Assembly: GCA_002007465.1 (NCBI GenBank)
Contig: LNAC01000036.1
Coordinates: forward strand, 7,319,051 to 7,383,050
Origin: Ailurus styani
Lineage: Eukaryota; Chordata; Mammalia; Carnivora; Ailuridae
Length of the DNA: 64,000 nt
Direction of reading: 5' to 3'
Shown: positions 1-9,830 of the stretch, one piece after another
Layout: each line of letters opens with the position of its first letter
Position numbering within the stretch: the stretch's first letter is position 1
Made by a program: the position numbers and the translations under genes
Notes under the pieces: model-generated
Databases searched by the model: none
What the model saw: only the letters and a program-made list of their open reading frames with translations
Told to the model about the DNA's origin: nothing

Positions 1-71
1 TTTCTGTAGTGTCCTGGCTGGAGAAAATGAGAGAAAAGCATTTCTGGGATAAGAAAAACATGCAAAGTGTT

Positions 72-173
72 GCCTGGCTTGCTTAATGGGTGGGGAGGTG
101 ACTCTTGATCCTGGGCTTGTGAGTTTGGGCCCCACATTGGGAGTCAAGTTTGCTTTAAAAAAAAAAAAAAAAG
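72..173 (+). mobile_element. Old short carnivore tRNA-derived SINE
   Basis: A diverged tRNA-derived SINE of the short carnivore type. The core still shows the pattern 'gtgactcttgatc..tgtgagtttg..gccccacattggg', followed by a run of 16 A. It lacks the long CT-rich 3' module of the younger copies in this window. Divergence suggests an old insertion. Clear flanking duplications were not found. Confidence 0.75.
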
Positions 174-239
174 GCAGTCATAAAACCAGCATGACCCCTC
201 ACAAAAAGGGCTCTATCAAGTGAGTGGAAGCAGAGGGAA

Positions 240-560
240 GAGGGAACTGGTGGGTGGGTGGAGGGAGTCCGGGGAAATGAAGCCAGGCTCAGACTGTGGA
301 AAGCCTTCGCTATGCTGAGGGCCTTTGGTTTATCCTATCAGATATGGGGAGCAGTGGACATTTTAAATAACGGAAGAGGCATGATGGACCTGTAGCTATG
401 CAGGACCACACTGGAGCAAGGAAAGGTTGAAGAGAGGACTAGGTAGGTAACCATTGACACAGACAAGGTGAGAGATGATAAGGATCCAATTAGACAATGG
501 AACAGGAAGTTCCACTGGGAGAGATATTTAGGAAGTGGCGTCAACCTGGGGACTGATTAG
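240..560 (-). mobile_element. L2 LINE fragment (antisense)
   Basis: Degenerate L2 sequence in reverse orientation. It shows the usual order of antisense L2 words: purine-rich 'aggagagatgag', 'ggaaagccttc..ctatgctgagg', 'ttatcctatcagatatggggagcagtggac', and 'gtaggtaaccattg'. A non-functional relic. Edges are approximate. Confidence 0.6.
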
Positions 561-719
561 ACAGGAAGGTCATGGGACAGGGAGGCACTGAGGGGGACTC
601 TGAAGGCACTAGTTCCCTGATGTGTTCACTCCATGAGGAGATGGAACTGATGCCGGCTGATAGCTCATGAGACCCTGATGTCTAGTGGAGGCAGCGTCAC
701 ACGGGGGAAGTACTAGGGT

Positions 720-900
720 TCATTCATTCATTCTAATACATCCACCCATTCCTTATTCATCCAACAGATATTTATTGGAAAATAATGCCTAGATGTCAGG
801 CATTCTGCCAGGCACAAAGAATATCCAGAGGCCTCAGAAAAAAAGGTGGATGGCACAAGATCTCTAGGGCTCCCAACAACATAGCCGCACACCTGTCACC
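720..900 (-). mobile_element. L2 LINE 3' end (antisense)
   Basis: Begins with the hallmark antisense L2 tail (cattcattcattc and later 'caacagatatttattgg') and runs into 'gtcaggcattctgccaggca'. This is the reverse complement of the conserved L2 3' terminus. It may belong to the same original insertion as the L2 piece at 240-560, with loss or rearrangement between them. Confidence 0.7.
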
Positions 901-1396
901 ATCCACCTCCCCCGTGAGGTGGAATCCGGAAGTGCACGTCATCCCTCCCCTGCCCTACCCTAGGAACACTTAAAGTACGCTGAGGGATGTATCAGAGACC
1001 CGAGCTGCACGGGGGAAGGTGGCTGGCAGAGGGGTAGCATGCATGCGATCCCAGAGAGGAAAGAAATTCCTGGAATTTTCTGAAGTATCATTTTTGCCTC
1101 CTCAAGTTTCCTGCTTCACATGTGGAAATTTATATTCCCACTCTTTTATTTCTATAGTTAGTAAACATTTTAATTTATTTTTCTTATTTTAATTCTTCTC
1201 GGGAAAATTTTTATGTAAGTACTTTCTATAATTTTTGTTCCAGCGATGTACTCTTCTGTCTGTACATTTTTCTCAGTACTCTTTCAGATATGTAGTGTTT
1301 TCCAATAATGATTGTTTTTCTTGAAATTGAAAAATGTGTTCTCTATCAAAACACATCTGCAATCATTCTGCTCCTGGTTTTCTTTTCTTTTATCCC
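901..1396. other. Non-repeat stretch with ETS/CRE-like site
   Basis: No gene or recognised repeat. Positions 895-945 have several CpGs. At 926-942 a consensus ETS core (CCGGAAGTG) is followed at once by a CRE-like half (ACGTCAT). From about 1080 the sequence becomes AT-rich and featureless. Confidence 0.35.
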
Positions 1397-1560
1397 CCCT
1401 CTCAGCTTTATTGAAATTTAATTGACACATAACACTAAGTTGAAGATGTACAATGTGATGATTCGGTACATGTATATATTGCAACATGTTTACCACAGTA
1501 AGGTTAGTTAACATGTCCTTCACCTCACATAATTACCATTTTATTGTGGTTGTGGTGCTG
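1397..1560 (-). mobile_element. L1 3' UTR fragment (antisense)
   Basis: Matches the reverse complement of an L1MA/L1MB-type 3' UTR: 'cagctttattgaaatttaattgacacataac', 'gtacaatgtgatgattcggtacatgtatatattgcaaca' and 'ttaccacagtaaggttagttaacatgtcc' occur in consensus order. Only the 3' UTR remains, and it is non-coding. The 79-codon open frame over it has no meaning. Confidence 0.8.
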
Positions 1561-1729
1561 GTGGTAGTGGTGAGTTTGGTTTTCCCCCAATACTCCTAGT
1601 ACCATCTTTATTCCATTCTCTGGAAAGTTCTCTGTCTTCCTTTCCTCTTTATACTTACTGTATTCCTTTCATAATTCTTGATCTGCCTTCGATTTTCTTT
1701 TTGTGCAACTGAAGTTTGTCTATTTCTAG

Positions 1730-1880
1730 AAGTCAAATTTATATTTTTTACATTTTTATCATGAAAAGTCTCGCACAAATATAAAAGTCCTAAACCCCAT
1801 GTGTCAATCACTTCATTTCAACAACAATCAGCTCATGGCCAACCTTACTTCTGCCTGATGACTTCCCTCTTCTTGTCATA
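1730..1880 (-). mobile_element. Old L1M 3' UTR fragment (antisense)
   Basis: Resembles an ancient L1M 3' region read backwards: 'atgaaaagtctcgcacaaatataaaagtcc' followed by 'ccatgtgtcaatcact' and 'aacaatcagctcatggccaacctt'. It is related to the better-preserved copy at 4785-5345. Boundaries are soft. Confidence 0.55.
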
Positions 1881-3270
1881 ACCCTGCATGTCCTTTCCCA
1901 CTGCTTTCTGCACTTGGATAAGGACCAGTCTTGTTGGAATCTGCCAGCTCTATCATTTACTGATACTGAATATCTTTCAGTCCTGATTTTAGGTTTTATC
2001 ACTTCAGTCTAGATAACTTTGTAATGCTCTTTCATCCTCGATTGCTTGAAATTGACTCTTTTCTACATTCTATAATCATGGAGTGTTTCTATTTGAACAA
2101 TGATGTGCTAAATTTATGAGCATTTCCATAAATGAGTTGACTTTAAGATGCCCCCAACTCTACATTATGATTCTAATCAGCACATTAATGAATGGGTGTA
2201 GAAATGAGCCTATTTGCAAATTGCCAGATTAGATTTGTCTTTGTTTAACTAAAAGCTTTAACTAAAAGCAGGGTTAAAATCCCAAGGATGGTAAAGCCTC
2301 CTCCACGCCTGAACATTTCTTGGTCAAACTGTGCTTTAAAAGAGCTTAAGAAATTTTTTACTATTTGATGACAGATGAGGTCTAAAACAATGGAATAAAG
2401 CTGAAATCACCACATAAATCATCAGGTAAAATAATACTGTTATTAATATAGCATTCTAAATATACTTTCTTGGTTACAAAAATGTTCTGACTTAAAAATA
2501 AAACTGTGAGCTGTGATTGATGTATTTTTTATGTGTCCGCTCAGGTCCTGCCTGCTTAATTGGGCTCAGTCAATTTCAGTGTGTTTCCTATGACATTTCC
2601 ATCCTATAGCTGTCAAGCCAAAGAAAGAATTAATATCAATAATCCAGTGATCGGATTTAATCTCCAAGATTAGTCATCACTTAAGCTACCAAAACCTAGG
2701 CTGGAAAGAAAACCCTTTCCAATTTTATTTTCTCACGCAATAGCAGAAGATGGCAATTCGTATGTGTGTGTAAGATCACACGTTCACATGTATTTTATTG
2801 TGTGCATTGTGTTTTAGAAAACAATGTAAACCACTGTGTTAAAAAAAACTCCCTTCTCCCAAATGGCATATTGTCTACTTTTATTTCATTTCTCACATAT
2901 CTAGAAGCAGCCTTAGAAGCAACTGATTTTTGTCCTTAGAGGTTTTCCTTCTTGTATGTTTGTTTTAACAAGCATTGATTGATATGCCATTGTCTCAATT
3001 ACTAAGGCATTGCTACCTTTAGTGTATAGGTTGAAAAATAAAGACAGAAAGTTGGAAAGCTGGCAAATAGTGACAACAACCCACAACCACAATAAAATCT
3101 CTATGTCCTATCCGTGTAAGGTACTCGTCATTGTGTCGTGTCCGTCACATGCCTTAATACCACAGTTTAACAGACTAAGAGGCGAGGGACCAGAGAGTGT
3201 CAGCACTTTCCTGCTGTTGCACAGGTCCTGAGTCACAGCACCATTCGTTACCTTATTTTAAGATAAGTCC
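1881..3270. other. AT-rich non-repeat stretch
   Basis: I see no gene and no confident repeat here. The sequence is AT-rich with short homopolymers. At 2762-2830 there are short GT-containing words. It is probably single-copy DNA with eroded repeats. Confidence 0.4.
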
Positions 3271-3391
3271 TGTGGCGCCGGCTATCTCCATCAGTAGAGC
3301 ATGCGACTTTTGATCTCGGGGTTGTGAGTTTGAGTCCCATGCTAGACGAAGAGATTACTTAAAAAAAAAAAAAAGAAGAAGAAGAAGAAGA
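3271..3391 (+). mobile_element. Old short carnivore tRNA-derived SINE
   Basis: The tRNA-like head has A-box-like sequence (ctatctccatcagtagagc) and 'gcgacttttgatctcggggttgtgag' leading to an A-rich tail with five GAA triplets. Imperfect duplications flank it (aagataagt before, agatataagt after). The short form lacks the long CT-rich module, so it belongs to an older subfamily than most copies in this window. Confidence 0.85.
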
Positions 3392-3894
3392 TATAAGTTA
3401 CATGGCAAGTAAAGGTGGACTTGAGGGCAGGGCATCAGGCAAATCGGCGTTTCCTGAAAGATGCTCTTGAGGACATTAGTTAAGATATCCTTACAACGAA
3501 AAGGTCTGTTGGTCAATTATATTTTTGAAAACTGCATAAAGTCTCATTCTGGAGGGTCACAATGCAAATTAGCATATTAAAGGTTCTGAGAAATCCTGGA
3601 GTTAAAAAAACAAAACAAAAAAACCCAACAACCCAGTCTAACTTTTGTTTGACTCATTGTGTTTCCCGGTAGCACCTTCTTTTGCACATAACACAATTCA
3701 CTGGAAACATGTAGGGAAAATTTGCTTTAGGCAAATGCCCATTTTCAATGACTTTGGTTAACAAAGTGAACCAAACCTCAAGTGCTTCAGGATATAGAGT
3801 CATGCTCAGATATAACCTCTTAATACTCAAAACTCAAAACCCTAAGAAAACCAGTTTAAGGAAGGCAGAAATCCAACTATCGATCCGTTCTTTC
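3392..3894. other. Non-repeat stretch
   Basis: No gene or clear transposon. It has an A-rich run near 3604-3622 with C interruptions. Nothing else stands out. Confidence 0.4.
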
Positions 3895-4162
3895 ATTTGT
3901 TTTTTAATAAGCATTTATTAAACACCAACTTTGGCCTAGATAACGTGCAAGATATTGGTGAAATAATGTTAGAAAGCCCAGCCTAAGGGAGGTGGGGATG
4001 AATAATGCTTTGGCTGAATCTTATAGGGTCAACAGATGGGTGGACATTTTAGCAGATGGAAGGGAGCTGGTTGTGGGAAGGCGTTCCTAATCAAAGCAAC
4101 TGTGCATGCAAAGACATAGAAGATTAAGAGCATAGCAAATTCAGGGTATGATAGGTGAGTAC
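3895..4162 (-). mobile_element. L2 LINE (antisense), left part
   Basis: Antisense L2 starting with the reversed 3' terminus ('aataagcatttattaaacaccaac') and going on through 'gtggacattttagcagatgg', 'gggaaggcgttcc' and 'gtgcatgcaaagacat'. The matching right part starts at 4333, and a sense L2 end lies between them. Confidence 0.8.
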
Positions 4163-4164
4163 AT

Positions 4165-4332
4165 CCCCTGTTTATCAAGGGTGTTTGTTGATGTAGTGTT
4201 TGTCTTCCCTACCGAAATGGAAGTTCCACGTGGCAGGGATTCTGTTGTGTTTGCCACTGTCTTCCTGATGCTCAGCACAGGGCTCATCTTATAATAGGGG
4301 ACCAGTAAATTCTGTCAAATGAATGACAAGTA
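4165..4332 (+). mobile_element. L2 LINE 3' end (sense) inside antisense L2
   Basis: Sense L2 3' terminus with the conserved order 'ccgaaatggaagttccacgt', 'ggcagggattctgttgtg', 'ctcagcacagggctca' and 'aatgaatgaca'. It sits between two antisense L2 parts whose content is collinear, so it appears to be a later insertion into an older L2 copy. Confidence 0.75.
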
Positions 4333-4740
4333 GCCCGGTATCACTGGAACCTGCCATATTGGAAGGCAAGATGAGAAGTAGAGGCTGGGATGGCAGGCAG
4401 GGCAGCAACCATGAGTAGCCATGACGATCATGGTTGGACACTACCTAGTAGGTGAAGGTGAGCCATTAAAGGGTTGTGAGCAGGGGAGTACCTTGATCAG
4501 GTCTGCATTTTAGCAAGATGACTCTGGTAGGGGGAGGATGATGTCGTTGGGACTTTGAGACTGGGGACAGTGAGGAGGAAGTTGCACCGAAGCAGGAAAG
4601 AAGAGGGTTTGACAAAGGCAATTGTCATTGGGTGAAAATGAGGGGCAGTCTGTAGTACGTAGAACACCCCAGCCCTGTGGTGGAAGGGGCAGAGAAGAGA
4701 TGAGAAGGCAGGGGAGGAATCAGAAAGGATTCCTATGTTT
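4333..4740 (-). mobile_element. L2 LINE (antisense), right part
   Basis: Continues the antisense L2 from 3895-4162: 'gccattaaagggttgtgagcaggggagtaccttgatcaggtctgcattttagcaagatgactctgg' corresponds closely to the reversed L2 ORF region. A 95-codon antisense open frame over this stretch is not a gene. Confidence 0.8.
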
Positions 4741-4784
4741 CTGATTCGGAAAGTTGGAAGACTTTTTATCATGGAACTCTTCAA

Positions 4785-5345
4785 ACATATCCAAGATAGA
4801 GAGACTAGTGTAATAAACCATCATGTACTCTTCACCAACAACTATAAACAGAGAGCCAGTTTGGCTTATCAGTACTGATTTTCCCACCCTACACCCCTCA
4901 CCCCTGCCTGGAGTGTTTCAGAGCAAATACCAGATATTCCATTGTTTCATCCATAAACACTCCAGTATGTATTTCTAAGACATAAAAGCTATATAAAAAC
5001 ATAAATGTCTTTAACACACTGAAAAATGTTAACATGAATTCCTTAACATTATCAAATATTTAGCCAGTGTTCAAATGGTGTCAAAATGACTTTTCATGAT
5101 TGGTTTGCTCTAAGTAGGATCTAAAACTGAGGCCTCGCATCGCATTTGGTTGATATGGCTTTGAAGTCTCTTATAATCTGTAACAATTCCCCACCCAACC
5201 ACCTTCTGTCTTCATTGAAGAAACCAGATCATTTATCCTATGGAATCCCCCAGTTTTGCTGGTTGCTTTTGAGGGGTATCACTTCCATGTTCCTCTAACC
5301 CCTGATCTTATAAACTGGTAGATCCCATTATAAGTTTCTATATAA
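4785..5345 (-). mobile_element. Ancient L1M 3' UTR (antisense)
   Basis: A long, fairly complete reversed L1M 3' UTR. It has 'agagagactagtgtaataaaccatcatgtact', 'gagcaaataccagatattcc', 'ataaacactccagtatgtatttctaa', 'cctcgcatcgcatttggttgatatggctttgaagtctctt' and 'gaagaaaccagatcatttatcctatggaat', all in consensus order. It carries no coding sequence. Confidence 0.8.
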
Positions 5346-6129
5346 AAGAGGTAATCCCTAAAAACATAATTTTGGGGGACTGTGTTAAGTACAGTGCTAG
5401 GGGTGAGGGGCTAAATGGGTATACATGTGGGCAAGATTTCGAAGGGTCCTGTCAAAACTAAGTGTCCTTTGGGGGCATGCTTGGGTCACCCAGCCTCTTA
5501 ACGTTGCCACTATCTTAAACTAAATCTTTTGGAAACGACAGAAGAACTCCATAAAAATCCTCCAGGTGTCTTTGGTGAACCATTCATTTGGCCAATATAG
5601 CACGCTCACCTGGGTCTGTATCCTTACTAGATTTTTCAAAAGCTTCTGCCTTTCAACAGGAGTGTTTATTATTTGGAGGGCTGTGAAGGAGAGCCCTGTT
5701 CGGAGTCAGGGAGCTGAGTGGAGTGGTCTTTCCTATCACTGGAGTCCGGAGTTTATCACCATATACAAACCTCTGTTTTCTTGCCATCATGTGTCCTCTG
5801 AGGGCCACTAATAGCCACCTTTGAAGAATCTGCTTAGAAAAATGGAAGTTGTGCTTTACCTGTGATGCTTGTGGTTTCCATATGGGCTGTTTAAGTGGAA
5901 AATCAGTGTGCAGAGAGCACATGCTCAAGGACAGTGATAGAGCTAGTGTTGGTCCATTTTTGGTCCCAATGTTGTTTGGTTTCATTGGCCTAGATCTTCC
6001 CTAAGCAGCTTGGCTACTGTATCTCAGAGTCAATTTCACACCCTTTCTGTCTTGAAATTCCAGGAATCTCTCACCTCATCTAAAAGAACTTTATTTACTT
6101 TTTCTTTCATAAACACATTCATAGAACTG
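5346..6129. other. Non-repeat stretch
   Basis: No gene is supported. Two overlapping open frames on opposite strands (5566-5811 and 5653-5985) have no recognisable domain, no signal peptide and no splice context. I treat them as chance frames. No transposon was recognised. Confidence 0.4.
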
Positions 6130-6350
6130 TGTGCCAGACATTGTTATATATATTTCATACATAGTAGCTCATTTTATCCTCCTAACAACTCTTTAAAGTA
6201 GATCCCGTATTTATCCCCATTTTATAGATGAAGAAACTGAGGCACGGAGAAGTTAAGTAACTTGTGTGAGGTCTGATAAAGAGCAGAGTAGCATTTGAAC
6301 TCAGTCTGGCTCTAGAGTCTCTTCCCTTCAGCCACTCTGATGTGTTGCCT
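6130..6350 (-). mobile_element. MIR SINE (antisense)
   Basis: Well-preserved reversed MIR: 'ctcattttatcctcctaacaactc', 'ttatccccattttatagatgaagaaactgaggcacggagaagttaagtaacttg' and 'gcatttgaactcagtctggctctagagtc' follow the consensus order, including the deeply conserved MIR core. Confidence 0.9.
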
Positions 6351-6404
6351 ACTTGCTCCAATAGATTAAAATGGTATTGGAACTTCAAAGGAGTTGTGGC
6401 AGTT

Positions 6405-6660
6405 GAGCGTAGTGGTGGAGGGTATGAGCTATGGCATCACACAGACGGGGGTGGAATCCTAGCTTTATCACTTAGAAGTGGTGGAAGAAGTCATGGTGGA
6501 ATAACAGTATGCTATCTATCCCTCTGAGCCTCAGTGTCCCTATCTGTAAACTGGGGGTTACACTTCCAATCTCATAAAGTTGTGAGGATAAGATGGTGTG
6601 ATGTATTTAAAGCACCCGATACAGTTCTTAGAATATGGTGAGTCCTTTAAAATGGTGCAT
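6405..6660 (+). mobile_element. MIR SINE (sense)
   Basis: Sense MIR with 'ctatggcatcacacagacgg..tggaatcctagctttatcactta', 'tctgagcctcagtgtccctatctgtaaactggggg' and 'ttgtgaggataagatggtgtgatgtatttaaagcacc'. It faces the antisense MIR at 6130-6350. A small L1 inserted just past its 3' end. Confidence 0.9.
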
Positions 6661-6680
6661 TATTATCATGGCATCATTCT

Positions 6681-6893
6681 TTTTTAAACTTTTATTTTAT
6701 TTATTTTATTTTATTTTTTATTTATTTACTTTTTTAGCATCTTATTTTTATTTTATTTTTTCAGTGTTCCAAGGTTCATTGCTTATGCACCACACCCAGT
6801 GCTCCATGCAATTCGTGCCCTCCTTCGTACCCACCACCAGGCTCACCCCAAAAGATGAGAGACTGTGGATTCTGAAAAACAAACAAACTGAGG
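6681..6893 (-). mobile_element. 5'-inverted truncated L1 (twin-primed)
   Basis: The left part (6681-6848) is a reversed carnivore L1 3' UTR with its T-rich tail and 'caccacacccagtgctccatgcaat'. The right part (about 6849-6893) is in the opposite orientation and corresponds to the next upstream bit of the same 3' UTR ('gagagactgtggattctgaaaaaca'). Duplications of 16 bases (14 matching) flank the whole unit at 6665-6680 and 6894-6909. This is the known signature of twin priming during L1 insertion. It is only about 210 bases long and carries no coding capacity. Confidence 0.85.
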
Positions 6894-6909
6894 ATCATGG
6901 CATTATCCT

Positions 6910-7339
6910 AAAGAAACTTTGTGCCCAGTAGATCGTGCTGAGAAGGGGACCTCCCTCATTCCTTGGTGCTCAGCCAGACTTGGGGAGGGTAGTTGACTCG
7001 TCCGTGTAATTATTCAGAATGTTGCTCCCATGTCTTTACTAACTATTAAACACAATGGGGACCAAACTCAGAGAAAGGATTAGTAGAGCAGACTTATGTT
7101 TATAAAGTTTATACATAGGCTATCTCATTAGACATAAGTCAAGGGAGTGCTAACTTTCAGAACCGACGGGACACATTTTTTTCCCATCCCTGCACTCAGT
7201 GACTTCATACTGGGGCTGAGAACTTTTATACCACTGAAGTCAGCACATGGTATGAATTGGGGCTCCCACCCCCACCAACAGAGAAGCGATTGTGAAACAT
7301 CTACCAGCACAACACTGCCCTTAGGCACTGTTACTGTGC
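6910..7339. other. Non-repeat stretch
   Basis: No gene and no recognised repeat. Short overlapping frames at 7128-7344 on both strands lack any domain. Confidence 0.4.
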
Positions 7340-7490
7340 ATTAGCTCGATCCCCTCAGTTACTATTATTATCCTCATTTTTAGAATAGGAAATGTGCACA
7401 GGGAGGTAAAGTGACTTGCCCCAGATTATGCAACTAACAGGAGACAGAGCCAAGATTCAAGCCCAGGAACTCTGCTCTCACCTGCGACAG
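7340..7490 (-). mobile_element. MIR SINE (antisense)
   Basis: Reversed MIR core: 'ttactattattatcctcatttttagaataggaaatg', 'ggaggtaaagtgacttgcccca' and 'gccaagattcaagcccaggaactctgctc'. Confidence 0.8.
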
Positions 7491-7589
7491 GTTACTGTCT
7501 CTCCGAGTCTACCAGGCTGTCATAATATGGTTCTCCCTCTCTTGGGAGATGAGAAATAGACACACAACACAACTAGAGAAAAGACGATA

Positions 7590-7680
7590 TTAATTAATGC
7601 ATTAATTCATGCATGCATGCATTCAACAAATCTTTTTGTTGTATGGCACATTGTCTGGAAGAGATGAAAAAGAATAAAGT
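7590..7680 (-). mobile_element. L2 LINE 3' tail (antisense)
   Basis: Begins with the reversed L2 tail (ttaattcatgcatgcatgcattcaac) and 'aaatctttttgttgtatggcacattg'. It is short. It precedes an odd ATTACGTA-rich stretch and a sense L2 end. Confidence 0.6.
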
Positions 7681-7684
7681 GTGT

Positions 7685-7750
7685 GGTAACACGTGATATT
7701 ATGTATTACGTATTATGTAATTACGTATTATGCGTGCAATTATGTATACG
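7685..7750. repeat. Irregular TTATGTATTACG-type repeat
   Basis: About 65 bases made of overlapping words TATTACGTATTATG and TAATTACGTATTATG. TACGTA occurs twice here within a few bases. The array is self-complementary in places and is not a perfect microsatellite. Confidence 0.6.
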
Positions 7751-7779
7751 AATGCAGGTGATCCATAAAACCTGCATTC

Positions 7780-7912
7780 CCACCCTCTACCCTCCAACTA
7801 GACTGTGAATTTTTGGGGAACACAGACTATGCCTTGGGAATCTCTGTGTCTCCTCAAGAACTAACATGGAAACTGACATCACGATTGTCAGAGAAATGAA
7901 TAGAAGAGGCTG
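7780..7912 (+). mobile_element. L2 LINE 3' end (sense)
   Basis: Sense L2 terminus: 'caactagactgtgaatttttggggaacacagactatgcctt' and later 'agagaaatgaatagaag'. It faces the antisense L2 tail at 7590-7680. Confidence 0.65.
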
Positions 7913-8769
7913 GTTGGGAAGACTGCCTATGGGGATCTGTGTCATTTCATATACAATATCCTTCCTTTCAGGTAGAGAGAGGCTGTCACACATGAAGGCT
8001 TGGTAGGCTCCTTTTAAGAAGGGCTGGCCATTCTTTGCACAGTGTTTCATGATTTGTTGGAGTTTGTTTCCTGAGGTAGGAGGCCAAACACCAGCTTATG
8101 TCTCCTGGGATCATTTTTGTCATCCAGACCATAAGCTGACCCATGAATGAATATGGACTCTGAGCTATTAGGGTCAGTCCTCTCTCTGATGAAGACAGAT
8201 GGCAATGAAGAAGCCCAGGTCAAGCTCTGTCACAGGTGAAGTATCAGGCTGAGCGAGGGGCAAAGATCTGGCTAAGGGGTGTGACATGACCATAAAAGTT
8301 ATAATTTAAGACATTTCTGAGAGCAAAAGAGATGCTATTAATAATTACACTGGGACCACAGCCATGAACCCAGCTGATTCCAGGCAAATTGCAATGAATG
8401 GTCACCCTATTCAAGGGTCAAATAGGAAAATACCACAAATTGAAGATAGCACATCATTTGGTAAGAAGGAGCAGATCTAAGACACCAAAGTTCTAATCCT
8501 AGCTCTGTGTCCTTCAAGCTTGTCCTTGAGTCACTGATTTCTTATCTAAGGCATGAAAATAGATCAGAGGTTCCTAACCATTTTTCCCCTGAGTGGAATG
8601 TTTCTTTCCAAACAATTCTTACACAAGAACATTTTGGAAGATCTCCAGGTTTAGTATTGCTGAGTTGTAGGAATAGGATTTATTTTGATTCCTTATCCTT
8701 ATGCTTCTTTATTCTTATTTTGTCCTTAGGATGAAACGTATTTATTAGATGACTCAACATGTGCGCCCC
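7913..8769. other. Non-repeat stretch
   Basis: No gene or confident repeat. Moderately AT-rich and likely single copy. Confidence 0.4.
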
Positions 8770-8855
8770 AGAATCAACTTCTTCATTGACAAAGTAGGAA
8801 ACTGAAATCCAGGAGAGTGACATTTGTTTAAGGCACACAGACTGGCTGACCCGGA
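8770..8855 (-). mobile_element. Eroded MIR fragment (antisense)
   Basis: Possible reversed MIR core: 'cttcattgacaaagtaggaaactgaaatccaggag' and 'aggcacacagactgg'. The match is weak and short. Confidence 0.4.
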
Positions 8856-8993
8856 TGGTTCCACTTAGTCATATTCACAATGGAAATCAGTACATGCTTA
8901 AAAAAGCAAAAACAAGCAAACCAAACTTCAAAATATTTGTAATTGTAATGAATGATCATTGTAGAAAATATAGAAAAGGCAAGCAACAACAAC

Positions 8994-9091
8994 AAAAAGA
9001 AAGGAAGAAAGAAAGAAAGGGAAAGGGGGAAAGAAAAAAAGAAAGAAAAAAGGAAGAAAGAGGAAGGAAGAAAAGAAAAGAAAAAAGAAAA
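8994..9091. repeat. 98-base uninterrupted polypurine tract
   Basis: Every base from 8994 to 9091 on the plus strand is A or G, built from GAAA, GGAA and AAAG units. The long Lys/Glu/Arg-rich open frames here come from this low-complexity tract and are not genes. Such tracts can form H-DNA (intramolecular triplex). Confidence 0.95.
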
Positions 9092-9830
9092 TATGCATCA
9101 ACCATCAAAACTCACTCAGGTACAGCAACTGCAATCATTCTGGTGCAGGCAACAGGCTGGAAAAGACATTCCAGTATAGAGCAGAGAAGGAAAGTGGGAC
9201 CTGGATGGTAAGGAAGCGCCAGGCTTCTGATTGGTCAACTGTGAGCCAAGTGAGGGGTAAACTGAATCCAGACATCAAGCAATCAAAAGGGGAGATCAGA
9301 AACTTGAAGCTGAGAGAGCTCACTCGCCTGCTCTCTGGGAAGGCTATCAGGAGCAGTGTGCAAGCCGGCTAGGGTGCAGACAAGACAAAGATGACCTTCA
9401 ACGCTTGGAGAAGGCCTGGGCCCCTACAGTCTTGGGTCTAGCTGCTGATGTCCACCTACACTGTTCGTTTCTTCCCAGATTTCCCTGGGCCTCAACTTAT
9501 AAATGTCCTAAAACTTTCCCTGGACTTGATTAATTGCACCTTGTTAGAGTCCTTGATTTTTGTAACAAGTGAAAAAAAAAAAGAGTCTGGTTAATTAAAT
9601 CACAGAGATGTTCCTGAAAGCAGCCTAGAGAAGTCTCGAGATCACTATTTAGAACCTCCAGTGAGAGGAGCTGATGATGGAGAAGGAGAAAAGTTACAAA
9701 GGGGAAGTTGAAGAGAAAACAGGAGCTTCTCAGGGAGCATTGTTTTCCAAAGATCTTAAAATCTCATTTCACAAAGCATCACTGATCAAAACGATTTCTT
9801 AATCGTAAACCACTGTCTTAATTTGTTTTA
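9092..9830. other. Non-repeat stretch
   Basis: No gene or recognised repeat. It leads into the motif-rich region that follows. Confidence 0.4.

Noticed and set aside
8855..9211. Lys/Glu/Arg-rich 118-codon frame as a basic protein
   Set aside because: It is the translation of a pure-purine tract.
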